Source: Bacteroidota bacterium (GTDB taxonomy: Bacteria > Bacteroidota > Bacteroidia > NS11-12g > UBA955). From it: a stretch of DNA of 64,000 bases. Made by a program: the position numbers and the translations under genes. The notes below the pieces were generated by a model, which saw only the letters and a list, made by a program, of their open reading frames with translations, searched no databases and was not told the DNA's origin. The stretch is from contig CAUJCT010000031.1 in the NCBI GenBank assembly GCA_963169345.1, positions 23,470 to 87,469 of the forward strand, written 5' to 3'. Below, one piece after another: positions 45,188 to 54,683 of this stretch (positions are counted from its first letter, which is position 1; each line of letters starts with the position of its first letter).

Positions 45188-45223
45188 AAGCCTCTCCGAT
45201 GTTATTGGAGAGGCTTATTTTTA
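45188..45223 (+). terminator. Rho-independent terminator of ndk
   Basis: A perfect 10-bp stem AAGCCTCTCC / GGAGAGGCTT with a nine-base loop, followed by ATTTTTA. Confidence 0.88.
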
Positions 45224-45241
45224 TAACTCGTCAATAAGGCT

Positions 45242-45249
45242 TAACTTTG
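45242..45249 (+). promoter_or_regulatory. nadK promoter element
   Basis: TAACTTTG matches TAnnTTTG, 19 bp after the ndk terminator and 40 bp before ATG 45290. Confidence 0.6.
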
Positions 45250-45289
45250 TATTCGGTATTCAACAACCGACACTAATTATTCAATTCGA

Positions 45290-46156
45290 ATGAAAATTGG
45301 TCTTTACGCCAAAGTCATCAGTACACCTAAGCAACTCAAGCTGATTGAGGAAATTATTCAGTTTTTATTGATGGAGAAGGTGGATGTTAAACTTCACCAG
45401 CAATTATCAGAGAGTTTAAACAAGCGTTTTCAATTACCAGAGTTTGACTTACTCTGCAAGCGCGATCCAATTATTGATTATCTGATTTGCATTGGCGGCG
45501 ACGGGACAATTCTCGATGCAGTGCAAATTACCGGAGATAGTCAGGTGCCTATCATTGGCGTGAACACTGGCAGATTAGGCTTTCTGGCCAATGTGTCTAC
45601 AGATGGATTTAAAAATGCTTTCAGTGAACTTAAATTAGGTAGCTACAGTATAGATAAACGCTCTTTACTGCAACTGGAAAGCAACACAGATTTGTTTAGA
45701 TTTAATTATGCATTGAATGATTTTGTTTTGCATAAGAAGGAAACCAGCAGTATGATTACCGTTCATGCTTTTTTAAATGGCGAACCTTTGAATTCCTATT
45801 GGGCGGATGGTTTAATTATAGCTACACCAACAGGTTCTTCTGGTTATTCATTAAGCTGTGGAGGCCCAATTCTATTTCCAAAAACTTCCAGTCTTGTCAT
45901 TACACCAATTGCGCCGCATAATTTAAATGTTCGTCCAATCATTATTCCGGATGATCAGGTTTTGAGTTTTGAAATTGAAGGTAGAAGCAATCAGTTTCTG
46001 GCATCTATGGACAGTCGTTCGGTGACAATAGATCAAACAGTTCAAATAGCCATTCGAAAAGCCGACTTCAGTATTAATCTGCTTCGATTCGAAGGAGACA
46101 CTTTCCTTAAAACACTTCGAAATAAAATGCTTTGGGGCATGGACAATAGAAATTAG
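45290..46156 (+). CDS. nadK: NAD kinase
   Basis: A 288-aa protein with the NAD kinase GGDGTILDAV motif, GVNTGRLGFLA, the NE/ND-containing NDFVLHK, and the glycine-rich GSSGYSLSCGGPI. It phosphorylates NAD to NADP, usually with ATP or polyphosphate. The neighbouring ppx and ndk also handle phosphoryl donors, but all three have separate promoters, so no operon is claimed. Confidence 0.95.
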   Translation: MKIGLYAKVISTPKQLKLIEEIIQFLLMEKVDVKLHQQLSESLNKRFQLPEFDLLCKRDPIIDYLICIGGDGTILDAVQITGDSQVPIIGVNTGRLGFLANVSTDGFKNAFSELKLGSYSIDKRSLLQLESNTDLFRFNYALNDFVLHKKETSSMITVHAFLNGEPLNSYWADGLIIATPTGSSGYSLSCGGPILFPKTSSLVITPIAPHNLNVRPIIIPDDQVLSFEIEGRSNQFLASMDSRSVTIDQTVQIAIRKADFSINLLRFEGDTFLKTLRNKMLWGMDNRN

Positions 46157-46350
46157 GATTTTTTTCGTTTTTCGTACAACTATCTGTCCAATTATTAGAC
46201 ATATAGCTCAAATTTTCTACTATTGTGGCAACAAATATTCTTGTAACACAAATTTAATCACCTGATATTCAGTAGACGTTTCGATTATTCACTAATTATT
46301 AACATTTCTTTCAATTTTTATGCATAGAATTGTGCAAAATTAAAAAATTG

Positions 46351-46392
46351 AGTCTTTTTACTTAGGTGAATTGTGAAGGGTAAAAAGACTTA
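46351..46392. repeat. 11-bp inverted repeat upstream of the PA14 protein gene
   Basis: AGTCTTTTTAC (46351-46361) and GTAAAAAGACT (46380-46390) are perfect arms around an 18-nt spacer, 40 bp before the start codon. A TAGAATTG (46324-46331), one mismatch from TAnnTTTG, lies 20 bp upstream. No T tract follows, so it is not a typical terminator. The left arm plus one base recurs at 50838-50849 beyond the gene. Confidence 0.65.
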
Positions 46393-46430
46393 AGATTTTA
46401 GCTTTAATCAACTAAGAAAAACACACTGTT

Positions 46431-49400
46431 TTGAGCCTTATTTCTAAAAATGAAAGCTCGGCTTTATCCTGTGCAATTAAAACCAGGGTTTTGCTTGTCT
46501 TAATTTGTCTGTGCAGCAGTTTAAAGGCACAGGTGAATGTTGTGCAATTTAATTTTTCCCTGGATAGCAGCTCAACAGTCAGTGCCGGTATTTTCAATAC
46601 ATCTGGTCAACTTGTTCGAACCTTATGGAGTTTAAAGTCATTGCCAGCGGGCACACATACCTGTGATTGGGATAGATTAGACGATTTGGGGAGATTGTGT
46701 ATAGACACAGGCTATCATTTGGAGGTTCTCTCAGGAAGGATTCAATACAAATGGGAAGGTGTTGTTGGCAATAATTCTGACTCAATAACGGGAAGTTCTA
46801 AAATCAGGCATTTCGACAGAATTAAATCTATGGTTGTAGCAGGTAATTGGCTGTACTATGCATCTGGTTATTCTGAAGGTGTACCATCCTGTTACAAAGT
46901 CAATATCAATCAACCCAACAGGAAATACAACATATTGTTTGAAGGGAAGGAGAATGTCGACCAGGATGCTGAATTTGTTGCAACAGACAGTCATTATGTA
47001 TACTGGGGAGGAATGGATCCCTTTAATCCTTCCAATACATTTGTATACGCCACAGCAGTCGGTTCGGATACTGAAGTTTTGTTCGATTCTTCAAACATTC
47101 TCAAGATGTATTATGGTCGAACATATTCATCTGTAATTGCACTGGACACAAGTGGAATTAATGCCAAAATTACAGGTATGGCAGTTCAGAAAAAGGGCAA
47201 TTGTCTTTTTGTTTCCAGGTCTGGTGAAGGGCGTTTAGATATTTATAACAAACTTAAAGGACAAATGGTGAATTCGATACCTTATTATTTGCCAGGCTTG
47301 CTTCAATGCGATTCCAAGGACCGACTTTGGATGCAAATTGGGAAGGATACACTTTGCCAAATCGAGTTTGATTCATTGGGCCAAATAGATACTGTATTAA
47401 AGATAAAGAAATTGACTCATACGCCACTTGCCTTTACAACAACCAGAAATGACAGCCTGCTCTTAGTGGTTATAGGTGATTCCTTGCAGCAAATACTCGC
47501 CTACAATCAGAATCTGGATTCAATAGTTTGGACTTTTGGAAAAAGGGGAGGGTATGATAGTAACAATTTTGTAGAAGACAATCGCTTTTATTTCAGCGAT
47601 GATGTCACCAATCTGAATGCACCTTTTATTTGTACCGACCAGACCGATGGATTTTGGGTAGGGGATGTCGGGAATGCGAGAACACTACACTTCTCAAAAA
47701 CGAAGAATTTACTGGATAAAATTGAGTATTTGCCGCATTCATATTCTGTGGCATTGGATATTAACGATTCGAGTCGATTGTTTAATGAGTACCTTGAGTA
47801 TAAAATAGATTACAGTAAATCATTGCAGCCTAAAAATAATTCCTGGCGATTGTACCGCAACTGGCGCAAAGGGTTGGATAAGGCACATTATAATGCCTCC
47901 GGAATCAATGTGGTAAGGAATCTTGTCACCATGTCAAACGGGAAGACTATAGCCTATATTGATTATGTCGACAGTTTCAATATTCGTTATCCGGAGATGG
48001 TCGTTTTACCTGATACAGGAAATTTTCAATTTACCGGAAGGAGATTAGGTAAATTTGATTATCAAACTTATTCAAAAAATTTAAGCAGAATATGGATAAC
48101 GGGAGGCAATGACTTAGGGAAGATTCAATATGTATTGAAGTCTGAACTGGATTCATTTGATACATTGGGTTTACCTGTTTGGAAAGAACAGGATACGATT
48201 GCAAAAGTGCCGGTTATTGAGGCGTGGAGTCCGGCGTATAAAGGGGTATTGCCTATTACTCAAACCAGCACAGGAAAGCTTGTAATGTTTAATGCAGGTA
48301 AATCAGTGACCGGTTTTCATTTAGGGGCGATACAACAATATGATAGCAGTTACAAATGGTTGAGTTCTCCATCTACCAACCGAAATTACCGAGGGCCTTA
48401 CCCGGATGATGGCACCTTCGATATAGGGAATGGTGTTGAATATCCGGCAGCAACGGTCAACTCTGTTGACAAAAGTACTTTCTGGAATTATCACGGTGAA
48501 TTTTGGAAAAACAGTCAGACCAACTGCTGGCAGCATGTATATGACAATGGTTTGATGATTGGAGCTTTTGGAGTTACAACACCTGATGGCATAACTGGTA
48601 ATTATGAAGCATTTGCAGGTGGTTCCGGTAATGCTTTGTCTTCGGCTTTAGTAAAAATTGGGACTGATTACTATATCTATCATTGTGATGAAAGTGTACA
48701 TGGAGGCGTGCACAGATGGAAAGTAAGTGGTTTAAACTCAATCAGATTGCAGGTAGTAAGAAAGAATATCAGTCCTGTAAATTCGGGAAAAGTTAAGAGA
48801 GAATTTTTCGATGGCAGATATCTGGATGAAGTTAATTTTAAAAGTTATCGACTGGACAGTGTCATCAGCAATTATCAGATAGGTACTTCGATAGTGGATT
48901 CAACGGATATGTCTATGCGTATAACAGGGTTTATTAAGACAGACAGTACTGACCGTTATGTTTTTATAGCAAGAGTAAGAAAGGGTTTGAGGATATGGAT
49001 AGACAATCAGCTGTTGTTGGATACATTTTCAAATACCGGTCCGGCAGAATTCAGAACAGATTCTATAGAGCTCATCGGCGGGAAAATTTATGCGTACAGA
49101 ATAGAGTTAAATGACTATCAGATTGGATTCTTTGTAGCAGGCAATAACACTGCCAGGCAAAGCATTGGATCGGCTTATTTGTATGCCAGTGATACGCTGC
49201 ATTCAGATACAATTGCATTGATGAAGGGCTGGGCGTATAATCCTGAGTTTAAGAATGGGTTATATGGTTGGGACAGATGGCCTCAAAACAGTTTTAATAC
49301 AAGTATTAAGGATCACTGGACAATACAAACTTATATCAAATCATACGACAAAGAACAACCAGATTTGTTTATGCGTTTTGCGAAAGACAGTGGGACGTAT

Positions 49401-50807
49401 TATGTAGAAAGGCCTTTGCCAAAACCGGGACATTGCCCGGTGTCATGGGATATAGAAGGAGAGGTCAATTTCGATGAAGACTTTAATCTCATGGTGAAGA
49501 ACAATCAGACTCTTATTGAAGTTTTGGATGATTCTTTAAATGTGATTGCCAGTTTGCAGCACAGTATGCTGTTGAATAACAATGCCTACTCAACAATTAT
49601 TGCGGGATTAGATTCCGTTTTTGTAAAGCAGAATGGGTATTTCAGCAACCCGTATACAAATCGATTCAGAACATTTAAAATACACGTTGATTCGAATGGA
49701 GCAGATTATCAATACGGAGATAACTATCTTGAAAATATTAAATCTTCCTCCACCTGGGACAAACCAAGCAAATTGCGCATCAGGTTTATTTCGGGACAAG
49801 GTACATTTGGAGCTGCTTTGGCATTGCGCAATCTGACTTTTTCACGCAAAGATTCACTACAGCCTAAGATTTATCCTTTAACACCGCTCAGGATATGCGA
49901 TGGCGATACTATAACCTTGAATACAGACAGTTTCTCTAATTATCTGTGGAGTACAAGTTCGACTGTTCAGCAGACCTTTGCCAGTTCAAGTGGTCCATAT
50001 TATGTTAGAGTAAGAGATGCCTATTGCAGCGGATATAGTTCAAAAAAGTTGATAGGGATTAAACCAAATCCAAGTCCTGTGATTACTTTGGTTGGCAATG
50101 TCATCAAGTCTAATTACAAATCAGGCAATTCCTGGTATCTCAATCAAGTGCCTATTCAAGGGGCTAATGATACGACTTATACTGTAACAATTCCCGGTAT
50201 GTACAGTTTATTAGTGACAGATACTAATGGTTGCGAATCGAAAGTAGATATGCTGGTGCCATTGAAATACGAACAACAGCCTTTTGAATATGGTTGTAAT
50301 GGAGATGGCCGAATATGGGTTGAAGTGTATGGTTCATTAAATTTTGAGCTTGAGTATTCTGATGATGGTATGAGTTGGTCGACAATAGTGTCAGGAAGCA
50401 GGATAGAACTAAATAGCGGCAAATGGCGGTATGAGTATCTGGTAACAGGTAAATTAAACAGAATATTCTCGATAAAATACAAGGATATTAATAATGTAAG
50501 TCACAGATTGTCAATCGACATAGAGGCCTGTATACAGCAAGGCAGCTATAGTTTATTGCCCAATCCATTTGATTCAAGGCTTCAACTGAAGTTGCCAGAG
50601 ACAATTTCAAGGCATTCAGAGATTTGGGTTAAGATAGTTGACCTGAGTGGGCAGGAATTAAAGAGTCAGCAAATATCGAGAGGAGAAAGGGAGCAAGGTG
50701 TTGTGGATATTGACGTTGAGGGGTTATCGGAGGGAGCCTATCTGGTATTGATTTATGAAAATGGAGTTCTCAGGCAAAAGGAACTACTAATTCGAATCAC
50801 CCCTTAA
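46431..50807 (+). CDS. Giant secreted PA14/beta-propeller protein with T9SS sorting domain
   Basis: A 1458-aa protein. The start is TTG 46431; an 18-residue polar lead precedes a hydrophobic signal core (VLLVLICLCSSLKAQ). Residues ~35-105 form an FlgD-like Ig domain (FNTSGQLVRTLWSLKSLPAGTHTCDWDRLDDLG). A long propeller-like region (~115-660) follows, with repeated short strands such as RLWMQIGKDTLCQIE. A PA14 domain spans ~790-920 (REFFDGRYLDEVNF, RVRKGLRIWIDNQLLLD). Later come an Ig-like region and a T9SS type A domain (SLLPNPFDSRLQLKL to the end). PA14 domains bind carbohydrate, suggesting glycan recognition, but the substrate is unknown. Confidence 0.82.
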   Translation: MSLISKNESSALSCAIKTRVLLVLICLCSSLKAQVNVVQFNFSLDSSSTVSAGIFNTSGQLVRTLWSLKSLPAGTHTCDWDRLDDLGRLCIDTGYHLEVLSGRIQYKWEGVVGNNSDSITGSSKIRHFDRIKSMVVAGNWLYYASGYSEGVPSCYKVNINQPNRKYNILFEGKENVDQDAEFVATDSHYVYWGGMDPFNPSNTFVYATAVGSDTEVLFDSSNILKMYYGRTYSSVIALDTSGINAKITGMAVQKKGNCLFVSRSGEGRLDIYNKLKGQMVNSIPYYLPGLLQCDSKDRLWMQIGKDTLCQIEFDSLGQIDTVLKIKKLTHTPLAFTTTRNDSLLLVVIGDSLQQILAYNQNLDSIVWTFGKRGGYDSNNFVEDNRFYFSDDVTNLNAPFICTDQTDGFWVGDVGNARTLHFSKTKNLLDKIEYLPHSYSVALDINDSSRLFNEYLEYKIDYSKSLQPKNNSWRLYRNWRKGLDKAHYNASGINVVRNLVTMSNGKTIAYIDYVDSFNIRYPEMVVLPDTGNFQFTGRRLGKFDYQTYSKNLSRIWITGGNDLGKIQYVLKSELDSFDTLGLPVWKEQDTIAKVPVIEAWSPAYKGVLPITQTSTGKLVMFNAGKSVTGFHLGAIQQYDSSYKWLSSPSTNRNYRGPYPDDGTFDIGNGVEYPAATVNSVDKSTFWNYHGEFWKNSQTNCWQHVYDNGLMIGAFGVTTPDGITGNYEAFAGGSGNALSSALVKIGTDYYIYHCDESVHGGVHRWKVSGLNSIRLQVVRKNISPVNSGKVKREFFDGRYLDEVNFKSYRLDSVISNYQIGTSIVDSTDMSMRITGFIKTDSTDRYVFIARVRKGLRIWIDNQLLLDTFSNTGPAEFRTDSIELIGGKIYAYRIELNDYQIGFFVAGNNTARQSIGSAYLYASDTLHSDTIALMKGWAYNPEFKNGLYGWDRWPQNSFNTSIKDHWTIQTYIKSYDKEQPDLFMRFAKDSGTYYVERPLPKPGHCPVSWDIEGEVNFDEDFNLMVKNNQTLIEVLDDSLNVIASLQHSMLLNNNAYSTIIAGLDSVFVKQNGYFSNPYTNRFRTFKIHVDSNGADYQYGDNYLENIKSSSTWDKPSKLRIRFISGQGTFGAALALRNLTFSRKDSLQPKIYPLTPLRICDGDTITLNTDSFSNYLWSTSSTVQQTFASSSGPYYVRVRDAYCSGYSSKKLIGIKPNPSPVITLVGNVIKSNYKSGNSWYLNQVPIQGANDTTYTVTIPGMYSLLVTDTNGCESKVDMLVPLKYEQQPFEYGCNGDGRIWVEVYGSLNFELEYSDDGMSWSTIVSGSRIELNSGKWRYEYLVTGKLNRIFSIKYKDINNVSHRLSIDIEACIQQGSYSLLPNPFDSRLQLKLPETISRHSEIWVKIVDLSGQELKSQQISRGEREQGVVDIDVEGLSEGAYLVLIYENGVLRQKELLIRITP

Positions 50808-51032
50808 GAGGTAAAATTGGAGTTATTTTCGGCAATAAGTCTTTTTACTCACTTTTTTAGGCAAATTTTGTTGAGATATTTTTTTGGAGAAGTCTAAATT
50901 TCTTAAACAAGAATGGATGTTAATGCTGGAGGAATGACAATTTACGATTGGTTAAAATATTGTAAAACAATCAGTTGTAAAATAATTTAATTTTTTTGAA
51001 AAAAGTTCTTGCATTGAAATTTCATTAAGTTC
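50808..51032. other. Intergenic region with a second copy of the AGTCTTTTTACT motif
   Basis: No gene is visible. TAAGTCTTTTTAC at 50836-50848 is the exact reverse complement of the right arm region at 46380-46392. Very AT-rich sequence follows up to the next promoter. A GGAGGA before a short ATG frame at 50934 is not convincing. Confidence 0.5.
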
Positions 51033-51040
51033 TATATTTG
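51033..51040 (+). promoter_or_regulatory. Promoter of the small-ORF/envelope protein unit
   Basis: TATATTTG matches TAnnTTTG, with a TTG at 51009-51011 and a 21-bp spacer. Transcription should begin near 51045, just before the hairpin at 51051. Confidence 0.65.
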
Positions 51041-51050
51041 CCTCCAGAGT

Positions 51051-51087
51051 GACTAAGTATATTTACTCATAGTAAAAATGCTTAGTC
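51051..51087 (+). promoter_or_regulatory. Long 5'-leader hairpin
   Basis: GACTAAGTATATTTACT (51051-51067) pairs with AGTAAAAATGCTTAGTC (51071-51087), 17 positions with three mismatches or G-U pairs and a three-base loop. It would sit at the very 5' end of the transcript. The right arm shares GTAAAAAnnCTTA with the inverted repeat at 46380. Confidence 0.75.
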
Positions 51088-51121
51088 AAGAGCAGAGGAT
51101 TTACACAACACAATACACAAG

Positions 51122-51271
51122 ATGAACACAACAACTACAAGCAAGGCTTTATCGCCTATTATCCGGGTATCTAACTCCGGACAAAGTCTAAAAATCGATT
51201 ACCGAGGAACTTATTACGCATTGAGAGCTATCGAGCTCATCAAGAAACTTACTGCTGCATTACCATTCTAA
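51122..51271 (+). CDS. 49-aa small protein of unknown function
   Basis: An ATG frame of 49 codons (MNTTTTSKALSPIIRVSNSG, then QSLKIDYRGTYYALRAIELI, then KKLTAALPF). It is polar at the start with an amphipathic C-terminal helix, and has neither a signal peptide nor cysteines. It lies between the 5' hairpin and the envelope-protein gene in one apparent transcript. It is unlike random sequence in its helix-forming end and balanced composition, but I have no homologue to cite; it could also be a leader peptide. Confidence 0.5.
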   Translation: MNTTTTSKALSPIIRVSNSGQSLKIDYRGTYYALRAIELIKKLTAALPF

Positions 51272-51443
51272 AAGCTGAAAGACAACTCAGTTGACTGGTA
51301 GGGGCACGCATACATCATGCATTAGCATGTTGGTTCCTGCTGTTTTCAGGGTTGAAAGGCACTTTTACATACGAAAACACACAAAACACAAAAGAGCAAA
51401 ACTAGTTCGATGAAAGCACTGTACCGAAAATCACAAACGCACA

Positions 51444-52175
51444 ATGAAAATCTACACAACCGCCATTTTGTTAATGGCAAGCGCGATTGCTAACGCAATG
51501 TACAATCCAAAGATGCGCAACAACTTTGGAGCAAATCATGCGATTCTTCGCCTGAACGCCGGATACTACGGGAATGTCTTCCTATCAGACAGACCCGTAT
51601 CCGGTGACCTCAGCCAGAGCAATCAGCCGGTGAGCATGTTATCGAACATGCGACTGGGATTCGAAGCCATGATCATGGTTAACAACCGTGGCAGGTTTAG
51701 CGAATCAGTTATGAAAACAAGACCCATCTTTCTTCAGGCAAAAGCCATGTATGATGGATTCGAACGCAATACCATAGTATCGGCAGGGTATGCACATGGT
51801 TTGAAGTGCATGGCGAGCTTCCCTTTAATGGGACAGGTAAAAGGATACTTCAGTATGGGTGCTGCCGCTATTATTCCGGATAAGGTACCTGCGCCAGGAG
51901 AGACACAGACTCAAATGGGTGCCCGAGTGGGATACAATGTCTATAACCGTACATCTGCATTGCAGTTTGATACCTACATTTTTCAGGATCAGGTATTGGT
52001 TTCGGCGGTTGCACACAAAAAACTCGGAGACAATCTACTATTGGATGCAGGAGTCAGCAGAAATCAACCAACAGTTGGATTCTCTGCAATGATAGGCTCA
52101 TGCCGAATCAGCGCATCAACACAATACAGTAAAAATAATTTCCAGTCGGGTGTTAACCTGACCGCTAACTTCTAG
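51444..52175 (+). CDS. Small outer-membrane-like protein of unknown function
   Basis: A 243-aa protein with a signal peptide (MKIYTTAILLMASAIANA). The mature part alternates hydrophobic and polar residues and glycines (LRLNAGYYGNVFL, NTIVSAGYAHGLKC, QVKGYFSMGAAAII, QMGARVGYNVYN, LLLDAGVSRNQPTVGFSAMIG) and ends in Phe (GVNLTANF), as outer-membrane beta-barrels of about 8-10 strands do. It is not an obvious PorP or OmpA. Codon use looks somewhat richer in C and G than the neighbours, which may indicate high expression. A 172-nt leader separates it from the 49-aa ORF. Confidence 0.75.
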   Translation: MKIYTTAILLMASAIANAMYNPKMRNNFGANHAILRLNAGYYGNVFLSDRPVSGDLSQSNQPVSMLSNMRLGFEAMIMVNNRGRFSESVMKTRPIFLQAKAMYDGFERNTIVSAGYAHGLKCMASFPLMGQVKGYFSMGAAAIIPDKVPAPGETQTQMGARVGYNVYNRTSALQFDTYIFQDQVLVSAVAHKKLGDNLLLDAGVSRNQPTVGFSAMIGSCRISASTQYSKNNFQSGVNLTANF

Positions 52176-52195
52176 GAGTCAGTTCAGTGGACTCC
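52175..52195 (+). other. Stem-loop directly after the envelope-protein stop codon
   Basis: GGAGTC (52175-52180) and GACTCC (52190-52195) with a nine-base loop, beginning on the last base of the stop codon. Confidence 0.6.
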
Positions 52196-52250
52196 AACCA
52201 CATTATGTGTGTGTGTAACACTGATAAATCAACAAAAAAAGTGTGAAACG

Positions 52251-52268
52251 CCGTCTGGTAAGAGACGG
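52251..52268 (+). other. Second stem-loop in the 3' untranslated region
   Basis: CCGTCT (52251-52256) and AGACGG (52263-52268) with a six-base loop. Confidence 0.6.
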
Positions 52269-52278
52269 AACTGTTAAG

Positions 52279-52324
52279 TCCCCGCGCTGGTTGAGTATAC
52301 TCCAGCCGGGGATTTTTTTTTTTT
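52279..52324 (+). terminator. Strong Rho-independent terminator
   Basis: TCCCCG-CGCTGG pairs with CCAGC-CGGGGA (one bulge) around a short loop, followed by twelve T. Third stem-loop in the same 150-nt 3' region. Confidence 0.88.
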
Positions 52325-52344
52325 ATACTTGTGTGAAAGCGTAT

Positions 52345-52947
52345 TTAAATCTCAATAGCTTTGAGATTCATATCACTGGTATCTAAATTTCCACCATGCA
52401 ACCACTCGTTTTCGTTAGATGGATGAATGATTACGGGCATGCGTTTTTTGCTGTTGTGAATGCGTGACATTAATTCATTTGCCTCAGTTGTCAGCACAGC
52501 GTAAGTGCGCATTAATTCACCCGTTTCCTTATCAAGCCAGTCACTCCAGATACCTGCAAGTGCAAATGCGCTATCATCCGGCATACCTATTTCATACTTT
52601 TGTTTTTGTTTGCCCTTCTCATCCAGCCATTGCCATTCGTAGAATCCATCGACCAATATCAGACAACGTTGTTTAACATACGATCGAAAGGAGGGTTTTT
52701 CTGCAATTGTTTCTATTCGGGCGTTTAAAGTATTTTTCCTGATTTCTTTGTCTTTGGCCCAGGAGGGTATGAGACCCCAGTTGAACATGGCTATGGTTTC
52801 CGGTCGGTCGTTTGCAATAACCGGGGTTTTAGGAAATTGAAACCCATTGAAGATAGAAGGGGTATATGCCGATTCGTTTTCAAATTTTGCCCTAAACCTG
52901 TGTTCGAGTTCTATGGCTTTTTTTGTTTGTTTAGAATGAAAGCACAT
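52345..52947 (-). CDS. SRAP (YedK/HMCES) abasic-site DNA-protein crosslinking protein
   Basis: A 200-aa protein. I choose ATG 52947 because it places cysteine at position 2 (MCFHSK), the residue that in this family becomes the N-terminal nucleophile binding abasic sites in single-stranded DNA. Other conserved active-site elements are TLNARIET, GFYEWQ, YAVLTTEAN and KRMPVIIHP. Longer versions of the frame would bury Cys2. The ATG overlaps the umuC stop by one base (TAATG), so it is translationally coupled to umuC. It shields stalled forks at damaged DNA, a good partner for an error-prone polymerase. Confidence 0.92.
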   Translation of the reverse strand: MCFHSKQTKKAIELEHRFRAKFENESAYTPSIFNGFQFPKTPVIANDRPETIAMFNWGLIPSWAKDKEIRKNTLNARIETIAEKPSFRSYVKQRCLILVDGFYEWQWLDEKGKQKQKYEIGMPDDSAFALAGIWSDWLDKETGELMRTYAVLTTEANELMSRIHNSKKRMPVIIHPSNENEWLHGGNLDTSDMNLKAIEI

Positions 52948-54209
52948 TAGCTTTTTACAGTTATGATATCTGATAATTTGGTGGTGTAGCCGGGAGATAA
53001 ATTTTCCTGACGCATTCTCCATACACGGCCGTGTGCCTGACTTGCCAAACGTATTTTTTGTTGACCGAAGCTGGCATTTACCTTGTCGAGGGCTTCCATA
53101 AGAGGCAGGTGACGAGGATCACCGTTGTCAAAAAGTTTATATTGTCCTTGAGATTGCGGACATAAATCCATTACAATGACGCCGGCCTTCTTGTAATGAT
53201 AACCTGGCTTAAATATTTTCCTTAAGGCTTCAAGTGCAAATCGACTCAGTTCAATGGCAGAATTGCTTGGAAAAGGAAGTTTCAGAACGATGTTTTTACT
53301 GTATTGAGGCAAGTCTTTTCTGAATCCATTGGTGTGAATGAACACCATCATGGTATTGCAACAGTCCTTTTGTTTGCGCAGTTTTTCAGCACAGGAGACT
53401 GCAAAAGTGGATACACGTTCTTCAAGATCGTTTAGCTCTGTCAGGTTATCTTCGAAAGAACGCGTTGTAGCAATATTTTTTTTGTCCTTGATGTCGTCGA
53501 GCGTTAGCGTAGGAATACCGCGCAAATCGTGCAGCAATCTCAGACCAACAATGGTCATTTGTTTGCGCACAAAAGCATCATTGAGCTGAGTAAAGGCATG
53601 TGCATTGTGGATGCCAATGGCTTTTAGAAATTTTTCGTTTGCAGAACCAATCCCCCAAACATCTCCAATCTTTGTCCATTTAAGTGCCTTTTGTATTTTT
53701 ACTTCCGAATCCAGGATGTGGAAGTTGTTGGTTTCTTTAGGAAATTTCTTAGCTATTCTGTTGGCGATTTTTGCCAGAGCTTTTGTAGGGGCTATGCCAA
53801 TAGAAATGGGTATTCCGGTGCATTTAAGTACGCGTTTTCTAAGAATCTGCCCATGTTCGATGAGTTGCTCTGTACTGAGACCTTCAGTTTTCAAGAAGGC
53901 TTCATCGATACTGTATACCTCAATGTCCGGGCAAAATTCGGAGAGGATTGACATGACTCTCTGACTCATATCGCCATATAAAGCGAAGTTGGCAGAGAAC
54001 ACTTTGACATTGTTTTTGGTAAACACCTCTTCGTATTCAAAAGCAGGAGCCCCCATTGGAATACCTAACGCTTTTGCTTCATTACTGCGGGCAATAGCAC
54101 AGCCATCATTATTGGAAAGTACGACAACAGGTTGACCATTGAGATCCGGTCTGAATACCCTCTCACAGGATACATAGAAGTTGTTGCAATCTACCAGTGC
54201 ATACATCAT
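52947..54209 (-). CDS. umuC: Y-family DNA polymerase V catalytic subunit UmuC
   Basis: A 420-aa protein. Y-family motifs: [17 protein letters not shown] with the first catalytic Asp, the YSIDEAFL motif with the Asp-Glu pair, and a helix-hairpin-helix [17 protein letters not shown] in the thumb. The little-finger domain follows ([22 protein letters not shown]) and the length fits UmuC. It copies past DNA lesions after UmuD is processed. ATG 54209 overlaps the umuD stop by four bases (ATGA); a second ATG follows directly. Confidence 0.94.
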   Translation of the reverse strand: MMYALVDCNNFYVSCERVFRPDLNGQPVVVLSNNDGCAIARSNEAKALGIPMGAPAFEYEEVFTKNNVKVFSANFALYGDMSQRVMSILSEFCPDIEVYSIDEAFLKTEGLSTEQLIEHGQILRKRVLKCTGIPISIGIAPTKALAKIANRIAKKFPKETNNFHILDSEVKIQKALKWTKIGDVWGIGSANEKFLKAIGIHNAHAFTQLNDAFVRKQMTIVGLRLLHDLRGIPTLTLDDIKDKKNIATTRSFEDNLTELNDLEERVSTFAVSCAEKLRKQKDCCNTMMVFIHTNGFRKDLPQYSKNIVLKLPFPSNSAIELSRFALEALRKIFKPGYHYKKAGVIVMDLCPQSQGQYKLFDNGDPRHLPLMEALDKVNASFGQQKIRLASQAHGRVWRMRQENLSPGYTTKLSDIITVKS

Positions 54210-54658
54210 AGCATCTTTTTGATAACGTGAGTGACAATGCCCCAGATCAGAAAATCATTTTCTTCGGTGACCTTAATGGGTTTGTATTTGTCGTTGGCAG
54301 GTAATAGCCAGCAACAATCTTTTTCCAGTTGTATGCGTTTAAGTGTGAATTCGCCATCGATATAACACACCGCAATTTTATCATTGCCAGGTTCCAGACT
54401 TTTGTCGATGACCAGCAAATCGCCATCGTGAATTCCGGCATCCTTCATAGAATCACCTTTAACACGGCCATAGAAAGTAGATGAAGGATGTTTGACCAGA
54501 TGACGGTTTAAATCGATGCTGAGGTCGATAAAATCTAATGCCGGAGAAGGAAATCCTGCGCTGATGCCGGAAGCAATAAACGGTAACTCCAGCTCTGTAT
54601 CTGTGTCAGCAGAGTAGATGTCAAGGTTTTCCGATTTGTGCAATACAACGGCGTTCAT
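54206..54658 (-). CDS. umuD: UmuD-type S24 self-cleaving protein
   Basis: A 150-aa protein with a cleavage site Ala34-Gly35 (SAGFPSP), catalytic Ser70 (GDSM) and Lys107 (TLKRI). All three are exactly ten residues later than in E. coli UmuD (24-25, 60, 97), so the geometry is conserved and the N-terminal arm is ten residues longer. There is no helix-turn-helix domain, so it is not LexA. RecA-stimulated self-cleavage would activate polymerase V with UmuC. Confidence 0.93.
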   Translation of the reverse strand: MNAVVLHKSENLDIYSADTDTELELPFIASGISAGFPSPALDFIDLSIDLNRHLVKHPSSTFYGRVKGDSMKDAGIHDGDLLVIDKSLEPGNDKIAVCYIDGEFTLKRIQLEKDCCWLLPANDKYKPIKVTEENDFLIWGIVTHVIKKML

Positions 54659-54683
54659 TTATACAAGAATAACTAGCTTTCTC

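Noticed and set aside
50934..51000. Short ATG frame preceded by GGAGGA
   Set aside because: Only about 18-25 codons with no promoter, and Bacteroidota rarely depend on such a Shine-Dalgarno; likely chance.
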